This document shows, one piece after another, positions 32,516 through 39,979 of a DNA stretch of 64,000 bases. How positions within the stretch are numbered: position 1 is the first letter of the stretch; each line of letters begins with the position of its first letter. The notes under the pieces are model-generated. The model was not told where the DNA came from, did not search any database, and saw only the letters and a list, made by a program, of their open reading frames with translations. Position numbers and translations under genes: made by a program. This DNA comes from Pseudomonas sp. AL03 (lineage in GTDB: Bacteria; Pseudomonadota; Gammaproteobacteria; Pseudomonadales; Pseudomonadaceae), in the NCBI RefSeq assembly GCF_029960815.1, contig NZ_JASBRE010000016.1:62001-126000 (forward strand), read 5' to 3'.

Positions 32516-34462
32516 TCAGGTCCTGACGTTATAGTGCGGATAGTCGCTCATGGAAAAACCGCCATGGAAGGCTGCCCCGGTTTTGTTGCAGATATGAATG
32601 ACCGCATCGACGGCGCCCCGAAAGCACGGCTCGGTCCAGCCAGCATCGACTGAAAACGACTCCCCGGAAAAATGGAGACCTGAAACATGCGCGAAGTCCC
32701 GGTTGTACTTCATCAGGCTGACGGCGTCGTAGTAGGTGCCGGGTCGGTATAACTTTGCACAACCCAGCGCATTTTTATCGGTGATCCAACGTTGGACCAC
32801 GGCTTGATCCAAGCCAATGTAGGGAGTGATTTTCTCCTGGATATTGGCGGAATGCATAAGGATCCGGTCCAGCTCTTTGGCACACTTGTTCACCAGTTCC
32901 TTGTCGGTGAAAGAGGCCAGTTTGGTGGCGTCATCCTCCCATGTGTAACTTAAAAGGATGCAGTCATAACTGTAGTTATCGTTGTAGCGGTAGGTGTAGA
33001 CGTCGTGAATGAAGCTGTCAGTGACGATGGCTTGCGGGATTTTGCTGTTCTTCGAAAGAAAGGATTTTTTTAACGGTGCGAAGACTTTGCAACTGGTTTC
33101 CCAGTGCGCGGTTTTATAGGCATTGATCGTCTCGAATGGCAGCATCTGTGGTGTGAAGTTTTCAAGTTTGATGCGAGTTTCGATCAGCCAGGAGGGAAGG
33201 GTCATGATGACCGAATCAAAGTCATCGTAGTGCTCCTGGATTTGCTCGGGTTGGCTATGTTTCGAGTTGTAGTAGACGCGTGTTTTCTGGTTCGTCAGTT
33301 TTTTAAGTTTTGTAACGGATGAGTCCATGAGCAATCCGTTGTTTCTTTCCTGGCAGTGTTCGTAGAAGGACTTTCCGGTTTCGTCGGTTTTCATGAACAG
33401 CAGGCATTCGTCCAGCGCTGCGAGTCCGATGTAGCGTGGCCTGTCGAAACTCTGCCCGCTTGAGTCAAAAACGGCTTCGTTGTGCAGGCAGGGTGAATCC
33501 AGCGGATCGCCCGTTGAGTCGACCCGACCATGGATCAATTGCAATTGGCTGCTGAATCCAAAAATGGCAGTGCGCAGGGGATAAAGGGAGCAGACATCGT
33601 AAAAGGCCCCCCAGCTACCGTCGCCGATGCCTATGGCATAGAAGATCGCGGACTCCTGCGCGGACATTCCCATTCCGCCAAAGTCCCCCGGTGAGCGTTC
33701 ATCCCAAGCTTGCAGGGCGGGCATGCTGACCAGGTCGCGAAACGAAACGCTCTCGTATTTTTCGACGATAGCGGCCCACATGGCTTCCCATTCCTGACGG
33801 GCGTAAACCTCTGCGACGTGCCGGGTCATGCGATCGGCAAAGGCCTTCCACTTTGCATAAACCTTTTGCAGTTCTTCACCGGGAGGTGGTGTCTGCCCAT
33901 CTTCATTTTTCCAGATCAACATCTGCGGAGCCGGTCCGTCGCCCATGCTGCCCTCTCGTAGATAGATCCCGGTCGAAGTGACCCATTGGCTTCCGGGATT
34001 GGCAAAATCTGAGAACGCCAGGTCGAACGCCTTGGCGTAGTAAGCCATCAGCGACCGGCCCTCTGTCGGTGACTCGTCCGCCCGGTTGAAGAAGGGCATG
34101 CGCATGGCCCCCATTTCAAACGGTGTATGACTCATCGCCGAGCTCGGGCTTCCAGGGACAGTCAGGTGCCTGCCGCCTATGCGTCTGGATTGTTCTATGA
34201 GGGTGATATGGGTGAACCCGCAACGATAAAGTTCTCTGGCGGCAGTCAGTCCGGTGACGCCGGCGCCAATAATGCAAATTTTATGTTGTGGGTCAGTTGC
34301 CTTGGCGATGCCGTTTTCCTGTTCAACCAATGCTCGATAGTCGAAGCACAAATCTGGCGGGTTGGGGAAACGGGCCTTCCACTTGTTTTCCGCCGAGCGT
34401 TTTGGGCGAGCGGCATCCTTCGTGGCACAGGAGGGGTAGTTGTAGCTTGATCCGATAGTCAC
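32516..34462 (-). CDS. FAD-dependent amine oxidase / amino-acid 2-monooxygenase-like flavoenzyme
   Basis: A 648-residue flavoprotein. GAGVTG (66-71), Glu90 and RIGGR (94-98) form the FAD-binding fold. EMGAMR (116-121) and LSYTWEDD in the second half are motifs I know from tryptophan, phenylalanine and lysine 2-monooxygenases, which turn an amino acid into the amide one carbon shorter with loss of CO2. A C-terminal SVDAGWTEPCFRGAVDA segment closes the FAD site. It is longer than tryptophan or lysine monooxygenases (about 560) because of a 60-residue N-terminal extension and internal insertions. The start is GTG at 34462. GC is low (56 of 120 bases at 33001-33120 against 74 of 120 at 36241-36360), which hints at transfer. 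Substrate unknown. Confidence 0.8.
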   Translation of the reverse strand: MTIGSSYNYPSCATKDAARPKRSAENKWKARFPNPPDLCFDYRALVEQENGIAKATDPQHKICIIGAGVTGLTAARELYRCGFTHITLIEQSRRIGGRHLTVPGSPSSAMSHTPFEMGAMRMPFFNRADESPTEGRSLMAYYAKAFDLAFSDFANPGSQWVTSTGIYLREGSMGDGPAPQMLIWKNEDGQTPPPGEELQKVYAKWKAFADRMTRHVAEVYARQEWEAMWAAIVEKYESVSFRDLVSMPALQAWDERSPGDFGGMGMSAQESAIFYAIGIGDGSWGAFYDVCSLYPLRTAIFGFSSQLQLIHGRVDSTGDPLDSPCLHNEAVFDSSGQSFDRPRYIGLAALDECLLFMKTDETGKSFYEHCQERNNGLLMDSSVTKLKKLTNQKTRVYYNSKHSQPEQIQEHYDDFDSVIMTLPSWLIETRIKLENFTPQMLPFETINAYKTAHWETSCKVFAPLKKSFLSKNSKIPQAIVTDSFIHDVYTYRYNDNYSYDCILLSYTWEDDATKLASFTDKELVNKCAKELDRILMHSANIQEKITPYIGLDQAVVQRWITDKNALGCAKLYRPGTYYDAVSLMKYNRDFAHVSGLHFSGESFSVDAGWTEPCFRGAVDAVIHICNKTGAAFHGGFSMSDYPHYNVRT

Positions 34463-34467
34463 TGTTG

Positions 34468-34497
34468 ATCGTCCCTGATGGTGTTTTCAGGGACGAT
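34468..34497 (-). promoter_or_regulatory. Perfect 11-bp inverted repeat covering the ribosome binding site of the flavoenzyme gene
   Basis: ATCGTCCCTGA and TCAGGGACGAT (34487-34497 and 34468-34478, read on the minus strand) are exact reverse complements around the 8-base loop AAACACCA. The 3' arm contains AGGGA, the only plausible Shine-Dalgarno, and ends 5 bases before the GTG start. In RNA the hairpin would hide the site; in DNA it is a 30-bp operator-like palindrome. Confidence 0.6.
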
Positions 34498-34617
34498 GTT
34501 GAGGTTCTGAACGCGCAGCGTATAGGAGACAAGCAAGGCTCGCAGATACTCTTTATTCGTTTTTTAGCGTGGGAAAAGATCAGCAGGGCTCCGGCTAAGG
34601 ATCCCTGCGGTATTGGG

Positions 34618-35613
34618 CTACGCCGCTTGCTGAAACTGCTGCCGATACTGGTTCGGCGACAATTCGGTGTGCTGGCGAAACAACCGCGCGAAGAAGCTCG
34701 CATCGTCGTAACCGACTTCATAGCTGATGGTTTTGATGCTCTTGCGGCTGCCGGACAGCAAGCCCTTGGCCGTCTCGATACGCAGTCGTTGCAGGTAATG
34801 CAGCGGCTTGTCGCCGGTGGCGGTCTGGAAGCGCCGCATGAAATTGCGGATGCTCATGCCGTGTTCGCGAGCCACGTCTTCGAAGCGGAATTTGTCGGCG
34901 AAGTGTTCTTCGAGCCAGTGCTGGATCTGCAGGATGATCACGTCCTGGTGCAGCTTCTGGCCGCCGAAACCGATGCGTCCCGGCGAGTAGCTGCGCTGCA
35001 CTTCATAGAGAATGTCCCGCGCCACGGCTTGGGACACGTTGGCGCCGCAAAAGCGTTCGATCAGGTAGATGTAAAGGTCGCAGGCCGAGGTGGTGCCGCC
35101 AGCGCAATACAGGTTGTCGGCGTCGGTCAGGTGCTTGTCCTGATTGAGCTGAACCCGTGGGAAGCGTTCGGCAAACGCATTGAAGAAGCGCCAGTAAGTG
35201 GTCGCTTCCTTGCCATCGAGCAGCCCGGCCTCGGCCAGCCAGAACACCCCGGTGGCTTCGCCGCAGAGCACGGCGCCGCGAGCATGTTGCTGGCGCAACC
35301 AAGGCAGGACCTGTGGATAACGTTGGCAAAGGGTGTCGAAATCGTCCCAGAAGGCTGGAAGGACAATGATGTCGGCGTTTTCCAGGCCGCCGTCCACCGC
35401 CATGATCACGTCACTGAAGCTGTTCACCGGTTTGCCGTCGGGGCTGACCAGGCGGGTTTCGAACGCCGGCGTCAGGCCGTGGCCCAGTTGTTTGCCGTAA
35501 CGCAGGCTGGCCAGGTGGAAGAAATCCTTGGCTTGCATGAGGGTGGAGGCGAAAACCCGGTCGATAGCCAGGATGCTGACGCGCCGCAAGGGCGTGGAGA
35601 CTTGGTTAGACAT
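34618..35613 (-). CDS. GlxA family transcriptional regulator (DJ-1/PfpI plus AraC HTH)
   Basis: A 331-residue regulator. The N-terminal class I glutamine-amidotransferase-like domain (about 8-190) has LCGEATGVFWLAEAGLL, with Cys at the place of the DJ-1 nucleophile elbow. The C-terminal AraC domain (about 225-328) has FEDVAREHGMSIRNFMRRF and ISYEVGYDDASFFARLFRQ as the two helix-turn-helix units. This architecture senses small amines or carboxylates in characterised cases. It is divergent from the acyl-CoA dehydrogenase, as in P. aeruginosa (PA4436/PA4435 from memory), so that is its most likely target; the flavoenzyme gene lies 155 bp downstream on the same strand. Confidence 0.9.
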   Translation of the reverse strand: MSNQVSTPLRRVSILAIDRVFASTLMQAKDFFHLASLRYGKQLGHGLTPAFETRLVSPDGKPVNSFSDVIMAVDGGLENADIIVLPAFWDDFDTLCQRYPQVLPWLRQQHARGAVLCGEATGVFWLAEAGLLDGKEATTYWRFFNAFAERFPRVQLNQDKHLTDADNLYCAGGTTSACDLYIYLIERFCGANVSQAVARDILYEVQRSYSPGRIGFGGQKLHQDVIILQIQHWLEEHFADKFRFEDVAREHGMSIRNFMRRFQTATGDKPLHYLQRLRIETAKGLLSGSRKSIKTISYEVGYDDASFFARLFRQHTELSPNQYRQQFQQAA

Positions 35614-35694
35614 AATTCAACTTTATTCTTATAGGGGAAAGTGGTCACCAGACGGCTGGATCGTCTTATTTTTTGTCGGATGTGTCCAGTGTCC

Positions 35695-35707
35695 TGTATC
35701 GGATACA
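35695..35707. promoter_or_regulatory. Palindrome in the divergent regulator / acyl-CoA dehydrogenase promoter region
   Basis: TGTATC (35695-35700) and GATACA (35702-35707) are perfect arms around one G, with further CC/GG symmetry outside. It sits 51 bp before the dehydrogenase ATG and 82 bp before the regulator start, a suitable place for an operator. Confidence 0.4.
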
Positions 35708-35757
35708 AGGCTAGTCTCTGAAGGTCAATTCCGGCTAACAACAACGACAGGTGCCGC

Positions 35758-36894
35758 ATGATCCCCAGAACATTGTTCAGTTCCGAGCACGAACTTTTTC
35801 GCGACAGCGTGCGAACGTTCCTCGAAAAAGAGGCCGTGCCGTTCCATGGACAATGGGAAAAACAAGGCTATATCGACCGTAAACTCTGGAACAAGGCAGG
35901 GGAGGCGGGAATGTTGTGCTCGCATCTGCCGGAAGAATACGGCGGGCTGGGGGCGGACTTTCTCTACAGCGCGGTGGTCATCGAAGAGATAGGCCGTCTC
36001 GGTCTGACCGGTATCGGTTTTTCCCTGCATTCGGACATCGTCGCGCCATACATCCTGCATTACGGCAGTGAAGCGCTGAAACACAAATACCTGCCGAAGC
36101 TGGTGTCCGGAGAGATGGTCACCGCGATTGCCATGACCGAACCGGGTGCCGGTTCCGACCTGCAAGGGGTGAAAACTACCGCCGTGCTGGAGGGTGATGA
36201 GTACGTGATCAACGGTTCGAAGACCTTCATCACCAACGGCTTTCTGGCTGACCTGGTGATTGTCGTGGCGAAGACCGATCCGAAGGCCGGCGCCAAGGGC
36301 ACCAGTCTGTTTCTGGTGGAAGCGAACACGCCTGGCTTCGCCAAGGGCAAGCGCCTGGAAAAAGTCGGCATGAAAGCCCAGGACACGTCGGAGCTGTTCT
36401 TCCAGGACGTGCGTGTGCCGAAGGAAAACCTGCTGGGTCAGGCCGGGATGGGGTTCGCCTACCTGATGCAGGAGTTGCCGCAGGAGCGTCTCACCGTTGC
36501 CATTGGCGGGCTGGCTTCGGCTGAAGCTGCGCTGCAATGGACGCTCGACTACACCCGTGAACGCAAGGCCTTCGGCAAGGCGATCGCTGACTTCCAGAAC
36601 ACCCGCTTCAAACTGGCCGAGATGGCAACCGAGATTCAGATCGGTCGGGTCTTTGTCGATCGTTGTCTGGAGCTGCACCTGCAAGGCAAGCTCGACGTGC
36701 CGACAGCGGCGATGGCCAAGTATTGGGGCACAGACTTGCAATGCAAGGTGCTCGACGAGTGCGTGCAGTTGCATGGCGGTTACGGGTTCATGTGGGAATA
36801 CCCGATCGCCCGGGCGTGGGCGGATGCGCGGGTGCAGCGGATCTATGCCGGCACCAACGAAATCATGAAGGAGATTATTGCGCGGTCGCTGTAA
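35758..36894 (+). CDS. Acyl-CoA dehydrogenase
   Basis: A 378-residue FAD enzyme that introduces the alpha-beta double bond of an acyl-CoA, passing electrons to ETF. AIAMTEPGAGSDLQGV (about 124-139) and FITNGFLADLVIVVAKTD are the FAD/substrate motifs. YAGTNEIMKEII at the C-terminus carries the catalytic Glu in the usual short/medium-chain position. LSGEHE-like start: MIPRTLFSSEHELFRDSVR. Chain length or branching of the substrate cannot be told. It is divergent from the GlxA-type regulator and ends at a REP pair. Confidence 0.92.
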   Translation: MIPRTLFSSEHELFRDSVRTFLEKEAVPFHGQWEKQGYIDRKLWNKAGEAGMLCSHLPEEYGGLGADFLYSAVVIEEIGRLGLTGIGFSLHSDIVAPYILHYGSEALKHKYLPKLVSGEMVTAIAMTEPGAGSDLQGVKTTAVLEGDEYVINGSKTFITNGFLADLVIVVAKTDPKAGAKGTSLFLVEANTPGFAKGKRLEKVGMKAQDTSELFFQDVRVPKENLLGQAGMGFAYLMQELPQERLTVAIGGLASAEAALQWTLDYTRERKAFGKAIADFQNTRFKLAEMATEIQIGRVFVDRCLELHLQGKLDVPTAAMAKYWGTDLQCKVLDECVQLHGGYGFMWEYPIARAWADARVQRIYAGTNEIMKEIIARSL

Positions 36895-36911
36895 TGCAGC
36901 GTGATCGTTAG

Positions 36912-36980
36912 ACCGCCTTCGCGAGCAGGCTCGCTCCCACAGGTTAAGTAATCTCCTGTGGGAGCGAGCCTGCTCGCGAA
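36912..36980. repeat. REP pair (second REP subtype)
   Basis: CCTTCGCGAGCAGGCTCGCT (from 36915) and its inverse copy ending near 36980 surround about 15 bases. The core GCGAGCAGGCTCGCTCCCAC differs from the copies at 7.05 and 10.4 kb. It lies between convergent genes. Confidence 0.9.
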
Positions 36981-36996
36981 TGGCTCTAGAAATCGA

Positions 36997-38037
36997 TCAA
37001 GGTGCCGGGTTCGGGTGATCCTTGTGGATCGCCTCAATCCCCGCCAGCACTTCATCGGACAGCTTCAAGTCGAAGCTGGCAATGTTGCTGTCCAATTGCT
37101 CCATTGTCGTGGCGCCAATGATGTTGCTGGTCACAAACGGCTGCTGAGTGACAAACGCCAACGCCATTTGCGCCGGGTCCAGGCCGTGTTCACGCGCCAG
37201 TGCGACATAACGGCTGCACGCTGCTTCCGACTGCGGGTTGAAATAGCGGCTGAAGCGGCTGTAGAGGCTCAGGCGACCTTTAGGTGGACGCGCGCCACCT
37301 TCGTACTTGCCCGACAGGAAGCCGAACGCCAGCGGCGAATAGGCGAGCAGGCCGCACTGTTCGCGGATGGCGATTTCCGCCAGACCGACTTCGAAGCTGC
37401 GATTGAGCAGGTTGTACGGGTTCTGGATCGACACCGCGCGTGGCCAGCCACGGGCTTCTGCCAGGGCGAGGAAGCGCATGGTGCCCCACGGCGTCTCGTT
37501 GGACAGGCCGATGTGGCGGATTTTGCCGGCCTTGACCTGTTCGTCCAGCGCTTCGAGGGTGTCCTCCAGTGGCGTGAGGTTGGCTTCGATCTTGTGTTTG
37601 TAGCCGAGCTGACCGAAGAAATTGGTGCTGCGCTCCGGCCAGTGCAGCTGGTAGAGGTCGATGTAATCGGTCTGCAAGCGCTTGAGGCTGGCGTCCACGG
37701 CTTCGGTGATGTGCTGGCGGTTGTGCCGCAGGTTTTTGTCGCGAATGTAGTCGATGGTGTTGCCGGGGCCGGCGATCTTGCTCGCCAGGATCCAGTCGGC
37801 CCGATCGCCGCGACTTTTGAAGTAATTGCCGATGTAGCGTTCGGTGGTGGCGTAGGTTTCGGCTTTGGGTGGCACCGGGTACATCTCGGCGGTATCGATG
37901 AAATTGATCCCGGCGCTCTTGGCCCGTTCAATCTGGGCGAAGGCTTCAGCCTCGCTGTTTTGCTCGCCCCAGGTCATGGTGCCGAGGCAGATTGCACTCA
38001 CGTTCAGATTGGTTCGGCCTAGCTGGCGATAGTCCAT
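36997..38037 (-). CDS. Aldo/keto reductase, Tas family
   Basis: A 346-residue NADP(H)-dependent oxidoreductase with TIM-barrel fold. MDYRQLGRTNLNVSAICLGT is the typical start, D-T-A-E-M-Y gives catalytic Asp and Tyr (about 47-52), a Lys lies in LASKIAG, and His in LYQLHWPER. Near-identity of layout with E. coli Tas (346 residues) supports the name; the physiological substrate is unknown. The frame is open to 38091, but ATG 38037 follows AGGGAG. It is divergent from rplM, as in P. aeruginosa. Confidence 0.9.
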   Translation of the reverse strand: MDYRQLGRTNLNVSAICLGTMTWGEQNSEAEAFAQIERAKSAGINFIDTAEMYPVPPKAETYATTERYIGNYFKSRGDRADWILASKIAGPGNTIDYIRDKNLRHNRQHITEAVDASLKRLQTDYIDLYQLHWPERSTNFFGQLGYKHKIEANLTPLEDTLEALDEQVKAGKIRHIGLSNETPWGTMRFLALAEARGWPRAVSIQNPYNLLNRSFEVGLAEIAIREQCGLLAYSPLAFGFLSGKYEGGARPPKGRLSLYSRFSRYFNPQSEAACSRYVALAREHGLDPAQMALAFVTQQPFVTSNIIGATTMEQLDSNIASFDLKLSDEVLAGIEAIHKDHPNPAP

Positions 38038-38205
38038 CGGGTGCTCCCTTGGCAAAACAATCATAAAAGCAGGTTGAATTATTTTTCGCAATCTGCATAA
38101 TTGCGCACCTCTTTCTGCAGTGGAAGTGATGCGCCGCCGCCGAAGAATCTTGCCGTTGAACGGACGCGCCGACCCGAGCCCCCGAAAGCGTCTGTATCCG
38201 GCTGC

Positions 38206-38234
38206 CTTTGACTTGTCAAAGTACGCACTATTCA
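38206..38234 (+). promoter_or_regulatory. Palindrome and promoter-like hexamers upstream of rplM
   Basis: CTTTGAC (38206-38212) and GTCAAAG (38215-38221) form a perfect palindrome with a 2-base centre. It contains TTGACT (38208-38213), a good -35. TATTCA (38229-38234), 15 bp further, is only a fair -10. A transcript from here would have a leader of about 40 bases to rplM. Confidence 0.4.
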
Positions 38235-38282
38235 GTAAGATCCGCCGTCTAATTTACAGGGCGGCCCCTGAGGCTATAAAGA

Positions 38283-38711
38283 ATGAAAACTTTTACTGCT
38301 AAACCGGAAACAGTACAGCGCGACTGGTTTGTCGTCGACGCTGCAGGTCAGACCCTGGGTCGTCTGGCCACCGAAATCGCGAGCCGTCTGCGTGGCAAGC
38401 ATAAAGCTGAGTACACGCCTCACGTTGACACCGGCGATTACATCGTCGTTATCAATGCCGAGCAGATTCGTGTAACCGGTGCTAAAACCACCGACAAAAT
38501 CTACTACTCCCACTCCGGTTTTCCGGGCGGCATCAAGTCGATCAACTTCGAAAAGCTGATCGCTAAAGCCCCTGAGCGCGTGATCGAGACCGCGGTCAAA
38601 GGCATGCTGCCTAAGAACCCGCTGGGTCGCGACATGTATCGTAAGCTGAAAGTCTATGCGGGCGCTGTACACCCTCATACTGCTCAGCAGCCCCAAGAAC
38701 TGAAGTTTTAA
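38283..38711 (+). CDS. rplM: 50S ribosomal protein L13
   Basis: A 142-residue protein of the large subunit, exactly the usual length. MKTFTAKPETVQRDWFVVDA, GRLATEIASRLRGKHKAEYTPH and GMLPKNPLGRDMYRKLKVY are diagnostic. It binds 23S rRNA early in assembly; in E. coli L13 represses its own operon, which may also apply here. TGAGG lies upstream of the ATG. rpsI follows after 14 bp. Confidence 0.99.
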   Translation: MKTFTAKPETVQRDWFVVDAAGQTLGRLATEIASRLRGKHKAEYTPHVDTGDYIVVINAEQIRVTGAKTTDKIYYSHSGFPGGIKSINFEKLIAKAPERVIETAVKGMLPKNPLGRDMYRKLKVYAGAVHPHTAQQPQELKF

Positions 38712-38725
38712 CGGAATAGTTCATT

Positions 38726-39118
38726 ATGTCGGCGACTCAAAATTACGGCACTGGCCGTCGCAAGACCGCAACCGCACGCGTTTTCCTGCGTCCGGGCACT
38801 GGTAACATCTCCATCAACAACCGCACCCTGGAAAATTTCTTCGGCCGCGAAACTGCCCGCATGGTAGTTCGTCAGCCGCTGGAACTGACTGAGACTGTCG
38901 AGAAATTCGACATCTACGTCACCGTGATCGGTGGTGGTGTAAGTGGTCAAGCTGGCGCAATCCGCCACGGTATCACTCGCGCACTGATGCAGTACGACGA
39001 AACCCTGCGTGGCGCTCTGCGCAAAGCTGGCTTCGTTACTCGCGATGCTCGTGAAGTTGAACGTAAGAAAGTTGGTCTGCGTAAAGCGCGTAAGCGTCCG
39101 CAGTACTCGAAGCGTTAA
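38726..39118 (+). CDS. rpsI: 30S ribosomal protein S9
   Basis: A 130-residue small-subunit protein. RRKTATARVFLRPGTG near the start and the C-terminal basic tail ending RPQYSKR, which reaches the P-site tRNA, are diagnostic. The second gene of the rplM-rpsI operon, closed by a terminator. Confidence 0.99.
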   Translation: MSATQNYGTGRRKTATARVFLRPGTGNISINNRTLENFFGRETARMVVRQPLELTETVEKFDIYVTVIGGGVSGQAGAIRHGITRALMQYDETLRGALRKAGFVTRDAREVERKKVGLRKARKRPQYSKR

Positions 39119-39138
39119 TTCGCTTTCGCGTTCAAAAA

Positions 39139-39177
39139 GAACGCCCAGTTTCCTCGCGAAGCTGGGCGTTTTTTTAT
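39139..39177 (+). terminator. Rho-independent terminator after rpsI
   Basis: AACGCCCAG (39140-39148) pairs with CTGGGCGTT (39162-39170), followed by T6 more; the loop TTTCCTCGCGAAG has its own short CGCG pairing. Confidence 0.92.
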
Positions 39178-39203
39178 GGGCGCGATTTACCAGGGAATTG
39201 CTC

Positions 39204-39239
39204 TGTGACAACTTGCCACAGCCGTAGAAGCCCTATACT
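39204..39239 (+). promoter_or_regulatory. Candidate petABC promoter with overlapping near-palindrome
   Basis: TATACT (39234-39239) is a good -10; TTGCCA (39213-39218) stands 15 bp upstream as a close -35. TGTGACAA (39204-39211), one C, and TTGCCACA (39213-39220) make a 17-bp near-palindrome (7 of 8 pairs) covering that -35. A transcript would have a leader of about 140 bases before petA. Confidence 0.45.
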
Positions 39240-39256
39240 GCAAGGCTTGGCAGTGG

Positions 39257-39295
39257 AGCCCCTCGGTAATTACCTTGTCAGAATTGGGGCTTTTC
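39257..39295 (+). promoter_or_regulatory. Leader hairpin with T-run upstream of petA
   Basis: AGCCCC (39257-39262) pairs with GGGGCT (39286-39291), followed by TTTC. The 23-base loop contains the palindrome GGTAATTACC (39265-39274). It resembles a weak terminator or attenuator within the petABC leader. Confidence 0.4.
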
Positions 39296-39385
39296 ATTAC
39301 CATTCGGCAAAATTTTTATAAGTTCAGATTTTTACTTAGTAGACGCCTGATTTAACAGGCCACAAAGCTGATGGGAGAGGACTGA

Positions 39386-39979
39386 ATGAGCAATGACGGC
39401 GTGAATGCAGGCCGGCGTCGCTTCTTGGTAGCAGCCACATCCGTGGTGGGTGCTGCAGGAGCGGTGGGGGCTGCGGTCCCGTTCGTGGGGTCATGGTTTC
39501 CCAGTGCCAAGGCGAAAGCCGCAGGTGCACCGGTGAAGGTGAATGTCAGCAAAATCGAGCCAGGCCAGCAGATGATTGCTGAGTGGCGCGGTCAGCCGGT
39601 GTTCATTGTCCGCCGTACCGAGGAAATCCTGGGGAATCTGAAAAAGATCGAGGGCCAGCTATCTGACCCGACCTCCAAGAACTCGACACAACCGACTTAT
39701 GTCGACCCGGAAACGCGTTCGATCAAGCCAGAGGTTCTGCTGCTGATCGGTATCTGCACACACCTGGGTTGCTCGCCGACCTTCCGTCCAGAAGTGGCGC
39801 CTGCGGATCTGGGCAAGGACTGGGTAGGTGGTTATTTCTGCCCTTGCCACGGTTCCCACTACGATCTGGCTGGTCGCGTCTACAAGTCGCAACCTGCGCC
39901 TTTGAACCTGCCAGTTCCCCCGCATTCCTATGAGACCGATGACGTCATTGTCATTGGCGTCGATACGGAGAAAGCGTGA
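39386..39979 (+). CDS. petA: Ubiquinol-cytochrome c reductase iron-sulfur (Rieske) subunit
   Basis: A 197-residue bc1-complex subunit. The twin-arginine region GRRRFLVAATSVVG (9-22) with a membrane anchor suggests Tat export. The [2Fe-2S] ligands are in CTHLGC (near 129-134) and CPCHGSHYD (near 151-159). It transfers electrons from ubiquinol to cytochrome c1. The ATG at 39386 has GGAG (GGGAGAGG) upstream. Its TGA overlaps the petB ATG by one base, so translation is coupled. Confidence 0.98.
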   Translation: MSNDGVNAGRRRFLVAATSVVGAAGAVGAAVPFVGSWFPSAKAKAAGAPVKVNVSKIEPGQQMIAEWRGQPVFIVRRTEEILGNLKKIEGQLSDPTSKNSTQPTYVDPETRSIKPEVLLLIGICTHLGCSPTFRPEVAPADLGKDWVGGYFCPCHGSHYDLAGRVYKSQPAPLNLPVPPHSYETDDVIVIGVDTEKA

